Assembly (NCBI GenBank): GCA_944391215.1
Contig: CALXSR010000052.1
Coordinates: 1-64,000 of the forward strand
Length of the DNA stretch: 64,000 bases
Direction of reading: 5' to 3'
From: an uncultured Clostridia bacterium
GTDB lineage: Bacteria > Bacillota > Dehalobacteriia > UBA4068 > CALXSR01
Under the pieces are notes generated by a model that saw nothing but the letters and a program-made list of their open reading frames with translations, was not told the DNA's origin and did no database searches. Shown here one piece after another: positions 26,552 to 35,790 of the stretch. The position numbers and the translations under genes were made by a program. Position 1 is the stretch's first letter. Each line of letters opens with the position of its first letter.

Positions 26552-27151
26552 TTATCTCCCAGTAATACGACGCCAATTATTTTCCACTTCTTGCAAAAAG
26601 GCTTCTTGCCCATCATTATTATAAAGAATAAGATCGGCATATTTTGCTTTTTCCTCAGCCGGCATTTGCGATTGGATTCTTCTTTCAGCTTCTAATCTTG
26701 TTAGTTGATTCCGTGCCATAAGGCGCTGCAGTCTTTTTTCTTTACTGCTCAAAACCAACCAAATCTCATCAAAGTCGCCTTCCCCTTTTCCCTCTAAAAG
26801 CAGAGTTGCTTCCACTACTACGGCAGGATAACTGCCCTCTTTTTTAAAAACAGCTATTTGTCGCTCAATGGCGGCAAAAATAGCTGGATGCGTAATTGCT
26901 TCCAACTTAGCCAGCTCATTTTTATCTGTAAAAACCAAATTTCCTAACGTGGCACGGTTTAACGTACCATCTGGATAAAAATACTCCTCGCCAAAATAGT
27001 TCTTCACTTTTTCCCAGGTTGGCGTTTGCGGCTCTACCACTTCTCTTGCTACCTGGTCTGCGTCGATCAAAACAGCCCCTAAACTTTTTAAATGAGAAGC
27101 AGCCATCGATTTTCCGCTGGCAATGTTTCCGGTTAAACCAATTACAATCAT
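26552..27151 (-). CDS. coaE: Dephospho-CoA kinase
   Basis: Last enzyme of coenzyme A biosynthesis, 199 residues. The P-loop is GLTGNIASGKS at the N-terminus, followed by LIDADQVAREVVEP and a lid with RLMARNQL. I chose the ATG at 27151 (ribosome site AGAGGT), 8 bases after the mutM stop. The polA-mutM-coaE order is a common Firmicutes arrangement. Confidence 0.95.
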   Translation of the reverse strand: MIVIGLTGNIASGKSMAASHLKSLGAVLIDADQVAREVVEPQTPTWEKVKNYFGEEYFYPDGTLNRATLGNLVFTDKNELAKLEAITHPAIFAAIERQIAVFKKEGSYPAVVVEATLLLEGKGEGDFDEIWLVLSSKEKRLQRLMARNQLTRLEAERRIQSQMPAEEKAKYADLILYNNDGQEAFLQEVENNWRRITGR

Positions 27152-27159
27152 TTTTACCT

Positions 27160-27996
27160 CTACTTTTGGCAATAAGGACAAAAACAGGTACTACGGCCTG
27201 CAATTTTTATGCGCACCATAGGCTGCCCACAAATCGTGCATGGTTTTCCTTCTCGTCCATATGCCTTTAAATAACCCTGGAAGCTGCCTGCAATGCCCAA
27301 ACCATCTCGATAATCGCGAATTGTCGTCCCTTGTTTTGCTAAAGCCCCTGTTAAAACATCCCGTATTGCTTGCCATAATCTTTCTGCTTCGGCAATAGTA
27401 AGCGTACAAGCAGGGCGTCTTGGATTAATCTTAGCAGCAAAAAGGCTTTCATCTGTATAAATATTACCCAAACCAGCAATTTGCGTTTGATCCAACAAAA
27501 ATCCTTTTATGGGCATTTTCTTCTTTTGGGCAGCAGTATACAAATAATCAACTGTAAAATCCTTTTCTAATGGTTCTGGTCCTAAAGAAGATAAATTACT
27601 AAAATGTTCAAATGCATTTCCCTGTTTTTTTTGATCCAACAACCAAATACGGCCAAATCGTCTTTGATCAATAAAACGCATTTGTTGGCCGGAAGCCAAA
27701 TGCCAAACCGCAATGGTATGTTTATCTAAATTTTCTTCTGGCGCACAAAAAAGCAACTGTCCGGTCATACGCAAATGAACCACCAAGCAATCTCCTTTTT
27801 GGCAGTACAATAAAATATATTTGCCCCTTCTTGTTATCTTAGTGATTTCTTGGTTTATCATGCGGCGACAAAAAATATTTTCTGCTGGCATGGCAATCGA
27901 AGTAGGATAAAACACTTCTACTTTTTTAATTTTTTGCCCCAAAATATATGGCGATAATGTGCGTACTACTGTTTCTACTTCTGGTAACTCAGGCAT
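27160..27996 (-). CDS. mutM: Formamidopyrimidine-DNA glycosylase
   Basis: Base-excision repair enzyme removing 8-oxoguanine and ring-opened purines. The mature N-terminus PELPEVETVVRTL carries the catalytic proline and Glu; the H2TH region contains QTQIAGLGNIYTDESL; the C-terminal zinc finger has CTIC and CPYC pairs. Length is 278 residues as usual. The ATG at 27996 overlaps the polA stop as TGATG, so the two are translationally coupled; an in-frame GTG three bases upstream would spoil the N-terminal proline. Confidence 0.97.
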   Translation of the reverse strand: MPELPEVETVVRTLSPYILGQKIKKVEVFYPTSIAMPAENIFCRRMINQEITKITRRGKYILLYCQKGDCLVVHLRMTGQLLFCAPEENLDKHTIAVWHLASGQQMRFIDQRRFGRIWLLDQKKQGNAFEHFSNLSSLGPEPLEKDFTVDYLYTAAQKKKMPIKGFLLDQTQIAGLGNIYTDESLFAAKINPRRPACTLTIAEAERLWQAIRDVLTGALAKQGTTIRDYRDGLGIAGSFQGYLKAYGREGKPCTICGQPMVRIKIAGRSTCFCPYCQK

Positions 27997-30635
27997 CACA
28001 AAACCTCATTTACTATTTTTTCCATATGATACCAATCTTGTCCTACTTTCAAATCCACCACCAAAGGAACATGCAAAGTCATGGCATGTTCCATCGCTTC
28101 TTTTACAATATGCGGCAAAATATCCTTTTCTTCTGGCACCATATTAAAGATTAATTCGTCATGCACTTGTAAAATCATTTTAGACTTTAATTTTTTTTCT
28201 TTTAAAATAGCAGAAATTTTTACCATCGCCAATTTAATGATATCGGCAGCCGTTCCTTGAATAGGCGTATTCATAGCCACTCTCTCCGCAAAACTGCGTA
28301 AATTATAATTACGATTATGCAGATCCGGTAAATAACGCCGTCTCCCTAAAATAGTTTTAACATAACCCTGCTCTTTCCCCAAGCGAATTGCTTCCTTTTG
28401 ATAATCCATTACTTTAGGGTAATGCGCAAAGTATAAATCCATATAATTTTTGGCTTCTTTTCTACTAATACCTAAATTTTGGCTTAGACCAAAATCACTA
28501 ATCCCATAGACAATACCAAAATTAACTGCTTTTGCCTTTCTTCTTTGCGCGCTGTTTACTTCTTCTAAAGGAATGTCAAATACTTCTGAGGCAGTTCTGG
28601 CATGAACATCCTGATTTTTCAAAAAGGAATCTTGTAATAAGGGATCTCCGGAAATATGGGCTAAAATACGCAGTTCTATTTGCGAATAATCTGCCGCAAA
28701 AAGCAGATCGCCTTCTTTTTCCGGTATAAATACGCGGCGTATTTGCCTTCCTAATTCCAATCGAACTGGGATATTTTGCAGATTTGGTTCTGCGGAAGCC
28801 AAACGACCAGTAGCCGTCCCCATTTGCAAAAAAGAAGTATGCAACTTTCCATCTGCTGCAATCGCTTTGGTTAAGCCAATAGCATAAGTTGACCTTAATT
28901 TCATATAAGTGCGATAATCCAAAATATGACGGATAATTTCATGGGCTGGCTCTAATTGTTCTAACACATCTACGCTAGTAGAATAGCCTGTTTTTGTCTT
29001 TTTAGCAGCCGGTAAACCCAACTTTTCAAAAAGCACAAAGCCCAATTGTTTTGGAGAGTTAATATTAAATTCCATATCTGCCAAAGAAAAAATAATTTTT
29101 TCTTCTTGTTTTGCCGCCTCTTCTAATTTTTGGGCCATTTCATTTAATTGCAATTTCTCTACCCGAATACCGGTTCTTTCCATTTGCGCCAAAACATGAC
29201 TCAAAGGCAATTCCATATCATAATAAATAGACAACATTTTAGTTTCTTCTAAAGATTTTTTCAACTCTTCGCGCAAAGGGAAAAGCTGTTGTGCCATAAT
29301 CGCTGCTTGCTGCGCTTCATCCATACAGGCAATTTCTTTGTGTAAATAGGATTGCGCCAAATGCAATAAATCATAATGCCCACGTTCTGGCTGCAATAAA
29401 TAAGCGGCTAAAGAAACATCATCTATAATATTTACGACTTTAATATTAAAAGCCGCTAAGCATAATTCTACCTCTTTTGCCTCAGCGACAACTTTACGAA
29501 TTGATTTGTTTTCCAAAAGTTCTTTTAATAAATTGATTTTATTACGATCTATTTGCTGCCCCATAAGCAAAATGCCGAAACTTCTTTTTTGCGGTGCAGA
29601 TAGCCCAATCGCCTTGATATTCCCATGGATCGCTTGTCCTTCATAAGAAAGGTAAAGCCCTATTTCGGAACAATCTGCATAAGAAGCAACCACTTCTTTG
29701 AAAGCAGCTTCATCTTGGGGTAAATAAAAATCTTCTTCTATAACTGGCATCATATTTACCGTTTCATCCTTTTGTTCTTTTGGTAAATTGGCCAATAGAT
29801 TCCGGAAATTCAATCTTTCATAAATACTTCTTAATTTTTCATAATCCGGAGCAGTTCTTTTATAAACCGATACATCCAAATCAACTGGGGCTTCGCAACA
29901 AATTGTAGCTAATTGTTTGGACAAATAAGCCATTTCTCGTCCGTTTTTTAATTTTTCTTGTAGTTTAGGCGGCCCAACTTCTTCAATATGATCATAAATA
30001 TCATCTAAATCATGATATGCATGCAGCAATTTTAGGGCAGTTTTTTCCCCAATACCAGCCACCCCAGGGATATTATCGGAAGAATCGCCCATTAGCGCTT
30101 TGAAGTCTACAAATGTTTGCGGGGTTAAACCATACCGTTCCATCATTTTTGCTAAATCAAAGTTTTCTTTCTCACTAATTCCTTTTTTCATCAGCTGTAC
30201 TGTCGTTTGTGGAGAAATCAATTGCAATAAATCTTTATCCCCACTCCCAATAATATTCTGGCAATTTTGTTTTTCCCCAAGTTTTGCTAAAGTCCCTATA
30301 ATATCATCCGCTTCATATTGATCCAGCTCCAAAGCTTTTATCCCATAAACAGCCAATACCTCTTTGATCAACTCAAACTGAGGAGAAAGTTCTGCTGGCG
30401 TGGCTTGTCTTTGCGCTTTGTATTGCTCATAAACAGCCGATCGGAAAGTAATTCTGCTTTTATCAAAACAAATGGCTACATAAGTTGGATTCACCTCTTG
30501 CAGCAGTTTTTCTAACATAACCATAAAACCATAAACAGCGTTGGTATATTCCCCTTGCCGGTTTGTTAGCAAAGGTAAAGCATAAAAGGCGCGATGCAAT
30601 ACATTACTACCATCAACCAATAAAAATTTTTCCAT
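27996..30635 (-). CDS. polA: DNA polymerase I
   Basis: 879-residue repair and Okazaki-fragment polymerase. The 5' nuclease domain occupies about residues 1-290 (LLVDGSNVLHRAFYALP; GDSSDNIPGVAGIGEKTA). The middle domain corresponds to the 3'-5' exonuclease fold, but its first motif reads EIGLYLSYEG, lacking the paired Asp/Glu, so proofreading is probably absent as in Bacillus Pol I. The polymerase domain has motif A DYSQIELRILAH, motif B RRKAKAVNFGIVYG and motif C VHDELIF. The ATG at 30635 has GGAG 7 nt upstream. It heads the polA-mutM-coaE-SBP-deacetylase operon. Confidence 0.97.
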   Translation of the reverse strand: MEKFLLVDGSNVLHRAFYALPLLTNRQGEYTNAVYGFMVMLEKLLQEVNPTYVAICFDKSRITFRSAVYEQYKAQRQATPAELSPQFELIKEVLAVYGIKALELDQYEADDIIGTLAKLGEKQNCQNIIGSGDKDLLQLISPQTTVQLMKKGISEKENFDLAKMMERYGLTPQTFVDFKALMGDSSDNIPGVAGIGEKTALKLLHAYHDLDDIYDHIEEVGPPKLQEKLKNGREMAYLSKQLATICCEAPVDLDVSVYKRTAPDYEKLRSIYERLNFRNLLANLPKEQKDETVNMMPVIEEDFYLPQDEAAFKEVVASYADCSEIGLYLSYEGQAIHGNIKAIGLSAPQKRSFGILLMGQQIDRNKINLLKELLENKSIRKVVAEAKEVELCLAAFNIKVVNIIDDVSLAAYLLQPERGHYDLLHLAQSYLHKEIACMDEAQQAAIMAQQLFPLREELKKSLEETKMLSIYYDMELPLSHVLAQMERTGIRVEKLQLNEMAQKLEEAAKQEEKIIFSLADMEFNINSPKQLGFVLFEKLGLPAAKKTKTGYSTSVDVLEQLEPAHEIIRHILDYRTYMKLRSTYAIGLTKAIAADGKLHTSFLQMGTATGRLASAEPNLQNIPVRLELGRQIRRVFIPEKEGDLLFAADYSQIELRILAHISGDPLLQDSFLKNQDVHARTASEVFDIPLEEVNSAQRRKAKAVNFGIVYGISDFGLSQNLGISRKEAKNYMDLYFAHYPKVMDYQKEAIRLGKEQGYVKTILGRRRYLPDLHNRNYNLRSFAERVAMNTPIQGTAADIIKLAMVKISAILKEKKLKSKMILQVHDELIFNMVPEEKDILPHIVKEAMEHAMTLHVPLVVDLKVGQDWYHMEKIVNEVL

Positions 30636-30667
30636 TTTTTCTCCTTCATCATTCACTTAATGGTTTT

Positions 30668-30697
30668 ATTATACCCAAAAAAACAAGAGTTTTCCAA
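30668..30697 (-). promoter_or_regulatory. polA operon promoter
   Basis: Perfect TATAAT (30673-30668) on the minus strand with TTGGAA (30697-30692) 18 bases upstream. The -35 hexamer falls in the loop and stem of the preceding terminator. Confidence 0.5.
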
Positions 30698-30706
30698 CTC
30701 TTGTTT
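30675..30706 (-). terminator. Terminator of the first sigma/anti-sigma operon
   Basis: AACAAGAGTT/AACTCTTGTT stem (11 bp with an extra A-T pair), 4-nt loop, seven T on the minus strand. Confidence 0.88.
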
Positions 30707-30735
30707 CCTTTTCCAATATTCTTCTCTTTTTTTAT

Positions 30736-31827
30736 TTAATGAAATTGAATCATTACTTCAACTTGTTCTAACTGTTCATTAAAACTTTTTAGTTTTAATA
30801 AAATTTCCTGCATACGGCTGTCATCTTCTGGAACGTTACTAGCTTGCAACGATTCTTTTTGCGTAATCAAATCATTATATTCACTACTAATATCAGCTTT
30901 CGCAATTTCATGTTTTACATCTGGGGAAAATCCGTTCCATTCTCCTAAAAAAGTATTCAAACTATCTTTTGGAACCACCATTACAATACCGTTTAATTGC
31001 TCGTTATTATCGCTTAAAATACGCAATAATTTTATGCCTGGTTGTTTGGCTAATTCATAGGCTTTGGTAATCACCACTTGAGAATCAGCCTCCGGTAAAT
31101 TCACAGTTGCTTTCGTAACTTCATAAACCGGCAAAATCTTTTCTGTTACTTCACTCTCATCTTTCTCTTCCGCTCCTTCATATTCCCCGCGATAAGCTAT
31201 GATAGGATGCCCATCTGCCGAACGACCCAGCGCATTCGAATAAACAAATTGCTTCGTAGCATCATCTAAAGACGCAAACTTCATACCATCTTTATCAATT
31301 TCCCCATAACTTGTTCCTAATTCATCCCCACTGCTTGCAGAAGGTTCTTCCCCTTCATTTTGAGGTAACAGATCATTGGTAGCAATATCCGGCTTGCCCT
31401 CCGCGGAAAAACTACTTTCTGCTAATAAATTAGGATTTTGTTTTTCTTGATTCCATATTTTATCCGTAGCAAACCAAGTTACCCCCACCAATAAAAACAA
31501 GGCCGCCGCAATGGAACCAAAACGCGACCAAGGAATACTACTTTTCATATTTTTTTTCTTTTCTGCGAAAGGTAACACGTTTTTTTCTTCGGCAATCATC
31601 TCTTTTTGCGCTTCTAGTAGTTTTTCATGTAAGGAAGAGCTAAAATTGGCTGGTAATTCTGGCTGCGGTAAATTCGCAAATAAAGCCGACATCGCTTGCC
31701 ATACATCAAATTCTTGGCGACAAGCAGGACATTCAGCCAAATGTGCCAAAAACTCTTCTTTTTGCGCATCTGTCATTCTATTGTCCAGATAAGCAGAAAA
31801 CGAGTCTACTATTTTTGCACAATCCAT
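30736..31827 (-). CDS. Anti-sigma factor with zinc-finger (zf-HC2) domain
   Basis: 363-residue single-pass membrane protein. The cytosolic N-terminus has the anti-sigma zinc motif (HLAECPACRQEF, with an upstream Cys at residue 3). A transmembrane segment (about residues 102-120) is followed by a large extracytoplasmic part. The C-terminal 150 residues (TKATVNLPEADSQVVITKAYELA onwards) resemble sensor domains of the DUF4349 kind with helical coiled segments. It lies 14 bases downstream of the ECF sigma gene, so it should hold that sigma factor inactive until an envelope signal is received. Confidence 0.88.
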   Translation of the reverse strand: MDCAKIVDSFSAYLDNRMTDAQKEEFLAHLAECPACRQEFDVWQAMSALFANLPQPELPANFSSSLHEKLLEAQKEMIAEEKNVLPFAEKKKNMKSSIPWSRFGSIAAALFLLVGVTWFATDKIWNQEKQNPNLLAESSFSAEGKPDIATNDLLPQNEGEEPSASSGDELGTSYGEIDKDGMKFASLDDATKQFVYSNALGRSADGHPIIAYRGEYEGAEEKDESEVTEKILPVYEVTKATVNLPEADSQVVITKAYELAKQPGIKLLRILSDNNEQLNGIVMVVPKDSLNTFLGEWNGFSPDVKHEIAKADISSEYNDLITQKESLQASNVPEDDSRMQEILLKLKSFNEQLEQVEVMIQFH

Positions 31828-31841
31828 AACTCTCCCCTCCT

Positions 31842-32444
31842 TTATAACTTCAGACGCTGCAACTGCGGATAAAGTTCCTTATCAGCTAAAATTTTATCGC
31901 GTAAGCATTTTCTAGCCCGATTCAAACGAGATTTTACAGTTCCCAAAGAAATATTGAGTTGTTCGGCAATTTCTTCATAACTGAGTCCCATATTTTCTCG
32001 CATCACAATCACCATACGATATTCCGGATGTAAAGCCTGTATTAGACCCTGTAAATAGGCACCTAATTCTTTCTTTTCATAAATATCTTCTGGTAAAGAA
32101 CTAAAATCTGCAATTTCTCGATTGAAAGAACCTTCCTCATTATCCATTGGTTGATCTAAGGAAGTTTCTATTTGCCAATATTTTTTACGCAATTCGTCAC
32201 GACAAGTATTCATGGTTATATGATAAATCCAGGTTGAAAAAGAAGCTTCTCCCCGGTAATTTTTTATAAATTTGAAAATTTTAACAAGAGCCTCTTGAGC
32301 CATATCGGAAGCATCATAAGGATTGCCCATCATTCGATAAGCAATACTATATATTTTTTGCTGATGGGCTAATATCAATTCTTCAAAAGCTTCCACATCG
32401 CCCTCTTGACTTCGCCGAATGAGCTCTTGATAGTCAAGGGCCAC
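31842..32444 (-). CDS. ECF RNA polymerase sigma factor (SigW-like)
   Basis: 200-residue sigma-70 family group 4 factor. Region 2 reads AYRMMGNPYDASDMAQEALVKIF with FSTWIYHITMNTC; region 4 is MVIVMRENMGLSYEEIAEQL followed by SLGTVKSRLNRAR. The start is GTG at 32444, 7 nt after GGAGGG. It is co-transcribed with its membrane anti-sigma partner. Likely targets are cell-envelope stress genes, by analogy with SigW; its own promoter was not convincingly recognised. Confidence 0.93.
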   Translation of the reverse strand: MALDYQELIRRSQEGDVEAFEELILAHQQKIYSIAYRMMGNPYDASDMAQEALVKIFKFIKNYRGEASFSTWIYHITMNTCRDELRKKYWQIETSLDQPMDNEEGSFNREIADFSSLPEDIYEKKELGAYLQGLIQALHPEYRMVIVMRENMGLSYEEIAEQLNISLGTVKSRLNRARKCLRDKILADKELYPQLQRLKL

Positions 32445-32620
32445 AATAAAACCCTCCTCTCGCTAAAACATATAAAAAAGAGTATAATTATTTATAATTC
32501 CATTTTATTTTACAAAATCCTTGTAACAAACTCATTTACAAAAAAATGCGCAAATTTGGGAATTTGTGATAGGATGATAGCATATCATTTATTTTAACAT
32601 GGAACAAGGAGGAATGTGAA

Positions 32621-33148
32621 ATGATTTTAAGCCACTCTCAAATTATCATTCGTTTGCTAGCAGCAACAATGATTGGTTGTCTGCTCGGCTTTGAACGCCG
32701 GCATCGTGGGAAACAAGTGGGTGTGCGTACCCATATCCTGGTTAGTGTTTCTGCTTGCTGCATTGCTATGGTGGCCGCCTTTGGTTTTATGGAATTCGAC
32801 GCGCCTTATAATATTGACCACGGAAGACCCATCACAGGCATTTTAACAGGAATTGGTTTCTTAGGGGCCGGTATTATTTGGAAAGATAATCAAGGCACAA
32901 TTAAAGGAATTACTACCGCCGCTAATATTTGGACTTCAGCAGTATTAGGAATCATTGCCGGAATGGGATATTTCTTTTTAATGTTTTCCGCTTTAGTGAT
33001 TGTTTTTATTACCCTAGAACTCTCCTATTGGCAAGAACTAATTCTAGAAAAAAAGAATAGTCATAAAAAGCAGGAGCAAATTCCTTTTGATACAGAAATG
33101 AAAAACTGTGATATGGTTGAACAGGAGCCGGAAAAGCTGGCGGACTAA
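32621..33148 (+). CDS. MgtC/SapB family membrane protein
   Basis: 175-residue protein with four to five transmembrane segments. The N-terminal motif GCLLGFERRHRGKQVGVRTH and the following GILTGIGFLGAGIIWKD are diagnostic of MgtC/SapB. Family members act in magnesium homeostasis or modulate membrane transport and ATP synthase, though many environmental members are uncharacterised. AAGGAGG precedes the ATG. The C-terminal soluble tail is short, unlike the longer ACT-like domain of virulence-type MgtC. It is monocistronic, upstream of the tRNA-Leu gene. Confidence 0.9.
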   Translation: MILSHSQIIIRLLAATMIGCLLGFERRHRGKQVGVRTHILVSVSACCIAMVAAFGFMEFDAPYNIDHGRPITGILTGIGFLGAGIIWKDNQGTIKGITTAANIWTSAVLGIIAGMGYFFLMFSALVIVFITLELSYWQELILEKKNSHKKQEQIPFDTEMKNCDMVEQEPEKLAD

Positions 33149-33166
33149 ATTTCTATAAAAAAGTAC

Positions 33167-33195
33167 TTGCAAAAAGATTGTTTTTATTGTAAAAT
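33167..33195 (+). promoter_or_regulatory. tRNA-Leu promoter
   Basis: TTGCAA (33167-33172), a 17-base spacer and TAAAAT (33190-33195); predicted start about 35 bases before the tRNA. The hexamers are identical to the leuS promoter. Confidence 0.65.
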
Positions 33196-33235
33196 TATTT
33201 TTGTTCGATTGGCTTGGAAAAGCAGTCATAGATAA

Positions 33236-33322
33236 GCCGAAGTGGTGGAATTGGCAGACGCGCTGGACTCAAAATCCAGTATGGGCGACCATGTGTGGGT
33301 TCAAGTCCCACCTTCGGCACCA
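33236..33322 (+). tRNA. tRNA-Leu (anticodon CAA)
   Basis: 87-nt class II tRNA including an encoded CCA. The acceptor stem GCCGAAG/CTTCGGC is perfect, with A as discriminator. The anticodon stem CTGGA/TCCAG closes the loop CTCAAAA, giving anticodon CAA (reads UUG). A long variable arm follows, and the T loop reads GGTTCAAGTCC. It is driven by its own promoter and lies 77 bases upstream of ychF. Confidence 0.97.
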
Positions 33323-33399
33323 AAAGAAACCTGATAAATTGTTTTTTCAAACATTTTATTGGGTTTTTCTTTTTATAGTAATGAAAAGGAGTATAGCAT

Positions 33400-34497
33400 A
33401 TGAAATTAGGTATCGTTGGTTTACCCAATGTTGGCAAAAGCACTTTATTCAACGCCATTACGAATGCAGGCGCGGAATCAGCCAACTACCCTTTTTGTAC
33501 CATAGACCCCAATGTAGGAATTGTATCGGTTCCTGATGAAAGACTACAAAAATTAAGCGAGATATACCAGCCCAAAAAAACAACACCCGCAACCATTGAG
33601 TTCGTCGATATTGCTGGTTTGGTGCGAGGCGCTAGCCGCGGGGAGGGTTTAGGAAATAAATTTCTATCTCATATTCGTGAAGTAGATGCTATTGTGCATG
33701 TAGTACGCTGTTTTGAAGATAGTAATATTGTCCATGTTGAAGGCAGCATCGACCCAGTACGGGACATGGAAACCATCAATTTAGAATTGATTCTATCCGA
33801 TATGGAAATGGTAGAAAAAAGATTAGATAAATGTCAGAGAATGGCCAAAGGCGATAAATCTTTGGTCACAGAAATCGCTTTTTTGCAAAGAGTAAAAGAA
33901 ACTTTAGATGCAGGAAAGCCAGTACGCAGCATGGAAATGACAGAAGAAGAGCAGGAAATGATTAATCAAGTATTTTTGCTTACCACAAAACCAGTTATTT
34001 ATGCAGCTAATATGGACGAAATTGCTTTTCAAAACTATGAAACCAACAATCCTTTTTATCAAAAATTAGTGGAAGAAGCAAAACTGGAAAATGCTTCCGT
34101 ATTACCTATTTGCGCCCAATTGGAACAAGATATTAGTGAGCTTTCCTCTGAAGAAAAACAATTATTTTTAGAAGAAATTGGATTAAAGGAATCTGGGCTC
34201 GATCGTTTAGTAAAAGAAAGTTACAGCTTGCTAGGACTTATTAGCTATTTGACCGCCGGAAGCGATGAATGCCGGGCTTGGACCATAAAAAAAGGTACCA
34301 AAGCACCGGGAGCCGCCGGTAAGATACATACCGATTTCGAACGCGGCTTTATTCGCGCTGAAGTGATTTCTTTTGTTGATTTTATGAATTGCGATGGTTC
34401 TATGGTAAAAGCAAAAGAAAAAGGATTGGTTCGGTCGGAAGGCAAAGAATATATTGTACAAGATGGTGATATTATCCTCTTCCGCTTTAACGTCTAA
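33400..34497 (+). CDS. ychF: Redox-regulated ATPase/GTPase YchF (Obg family)
   Basis: Ribosome-associated P-loop ATPase of 365 residues. The P-loop is [15 protein letters not shown], the switch region [30 protein letters not shown], and the C-terminal TGS domain contains [37 protein letters not shown] precedes the ATG. Possibly co-transcribed with the upstream tRNA. A strong hairpin follows the stop. Confidence 0.97.
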   Translation: MKLGIVGLPNVGKSTLFNAITNAGAESANYPFCTIDPNVGIVSVPDERLQKLSEIYQPKKTTPATIEFVDIAGLVRGASRGEGLGNKFLSHIREVDAIVHVVRCFEDSNIVHVEGSIDPVRDMETINLELILSDMEMVEKRLDKCQRMAKGDKSLVTEIAFLQRVKETLDAGKPVRSMEMTEEEQEMINQVFLLTTKPVIYAANMDEIAFQNYETNNPFYQKLVEEAKLENASVLPICAQLEQDISELSSEEKQLFLEEIGLKESGLDRLVKESYSLLGLISYLTAGSDECRAWTIKKGTKAPGAAGKIHTDFERGFIRAEVISFVDFMNCDGSMVKAKEKGLVRSEGKEYIVQDGDIILFRFNV

Positions 34498-34509
34498 ACA
34501 GAAACCGAG

Positions 34510-34543
34510 AAAGAAGAGCTTTTCTACAGAAAAGCTCTTCTTT
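34510..34543. terminator. Terminator between convergent ychF and metalloprotease genes
   Basis: Perfect 15-bp stem (AAAGAAGAGCTTTTC and complement) with a TACA loop. The T tracts are short, but the A/T-rich stem ends can serve both directions. Confidence 0.75.
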
Positions 34544-35162
34544 AATCCATTTCCATATAAGCCCGAATTTCATTTTGCCAGGCACGTAATTGAGACCGTC
34601 TTTGCCAATAGTCCGGCAAAACCCGCTCTACTTCTTGCCAAAACAATTTGGAATGATTCAACTGCAAAATATGGCATAGTTCATGCACGATAACATAATC
34701 GATGAGTATTTCTGGTAGAAATAAAATACGCCATGGAAAATTCAAATTTTGTTTTGCACTACAAGAACCCCAGCGACACTTGGCTTTATTTACCTTAATA
34801 CTATGATATGTAACGCCAACTTTACTTGCCCAATAGGCTACTTTGACTTCTAATAATTCTTTTGCGCGTTGTCGATACCATAATACAGTATGCCTCATAG
34901 CCTCTTCTCTGTTTGCAACCACCTGCACCGGATAATATTTCCCCATATAAAGTAGCTGTTGTCCAGGATAAAAGGCAAACAATTCTCTATTTTGCGCTTT
35001 TTGTTGTTCTATCCATTCCTTTTTCTGCTGCACAAAAAAATCAATCTCTTTTTTAGAAACCCACTTAGGAGCACTTACTAAAACAGAATTGTCTGCTTTT
35101 ACTTTAATAGCAATTGTTTTTCTTCTTTTTCGCTCTAAATGATAAATTATATTTATACTCAT
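34542..35162 (-). CDS. M48/SprT-like zinc metalloprotease (YgjP family, DUF45)
   Basis: 206-residue cytosolic protein. The zinc motif is VIVHELCHILQLNHSKLFW (HExxH with a third ligand His), preceded by CRWGSCSAKQNLNF, the other family signature. I chose the ATG at 35162 after GGGAGAAGG; an upstream in-frame ATG would overlap the ribosome site. Its biological substrate is unknown. It is divergent from the chromate transporter pair. Confidence 0.9.
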   Translation of the reverse strand: MSINIIYHLERKRRKTIAIKVKADNSVLVSAPKWVSKKEIDFFVQQKKEWIEQQKAQNRELFAFYPGQQLLYMGKYYPVQVVANREEAMRHTVLWYRQRAKELLEVKVAYWASKVGVTYHSIKVNKAKCRWGSCSAKQNLNFPWRILFLPEILIDYVIVHELCHILQLNHSKLFWQEVERVLPDYWQRRSQLRAWQNEIRAYMEMD

Positions 35163-35201
35163 ATTATATTCCTTCTCCCAGTAACAGTTTCCCATAAATC
35201 G

Positions 35202-35210
35202 TGATATAAT
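35202..35210 (+). promoter_or_regulatory. Extended -10 promoter for the chromate transporter pair
   Basis: TGATATAAT, a perfect extended -10 element, 40 bases before the first ChrA-type gene. No good -35 hexamer is seen. Confidence 0.5.
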
Positions 35211-35249
35211 AAAGATTATTTCTAAATAAAATAATGGATAGGTTTGAAT

Positions 35250-35789
35250 ATGAAACAGCTACTTGATTTATTTATTGCCTTTTTTCGTATTGGTATTTTA
35301 ACATTCGGTGGCGGCTATGCAATGTTGCCCATGCTGCAAGCAGAAGTCGTACAAAAACATCATTGGGCAACAGAAGAAGAACTGATGGATTACTTTGCTG
35401 TCGGACAGTGCACACCAGGCGTTATTGCAGTAAATACGGCAACTTTTGTTGGTTATTATCAAAAGGGTGTTTTGGGGGCAATCGTCGCTACTGCCGGCGT
35501 CATAACACCGTCTTTCTTCATCATTATCATCATAGCGGCTTTTATTCAAAATTTTGCACATTTGCCAGTCGTACAACATGCTTTTGCCGGTATTCGGGTT
35601 GCAGTTGCCGTTTTAATTATCAATGCCATTACAAAACTTTGGCGCAATAGCATTAAAGATAAAATTGGCGTTGCCATTTTTCTTATCGCACTTTGCGTTG
35701 CGATTTTATTGCCTATTTCCCCTGTATACATTGTTATTACCGCATTGACAACCGGCATTATTGTCAAAAAAGCAAGGAGGTTGATTTAA
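35250..35789 (+). CDS. chrA1: Chromate transporter family protein, short chain 1
   Basis: 179-residue membrane protein with five to six hydrophobic segments, one half of a two-gene CHR transporter. The N-terminal motif FRIGILTFGGGYAMLPMLQAEVV and GQCTPGVIAVNTATFVGY are diagnostic. The ATG at 35250 is preferred over the in-frame TTG at 35244. It is followed after one base by the second CHR gene. Short-chain CHR pairs are thought to work as heterodimers; chromate efflux or sulfate-type anion transport is the family expectation. Confidence 0.9.
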   Translation: MKQLLDLFIAFFRIGILTFGGGYAMLPMLQAEVVQKHHWATEEELMDYFAVGQCTPGVIAVNTATFVGYYQKGVLGAIVATAGVITPSFFIIIIIAAFIQNFAHLPVVQHAFAGIRVAVAVLIINAITKLWRNSIKDKIGVAIFLIALCVAILLPISPVYIVITALTTGIIVKKARRLI

Positions 35790-35790
35790 T

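Noticed and set aside
33323-33399. Terminator after tRNA-Leu
   Set aside because: The A-rich and T-rich arms (AAAAGAAACC and GGGTTTTTCTTTT) pair only imperfectly over a long loop; read-through into ychF is equally likely.
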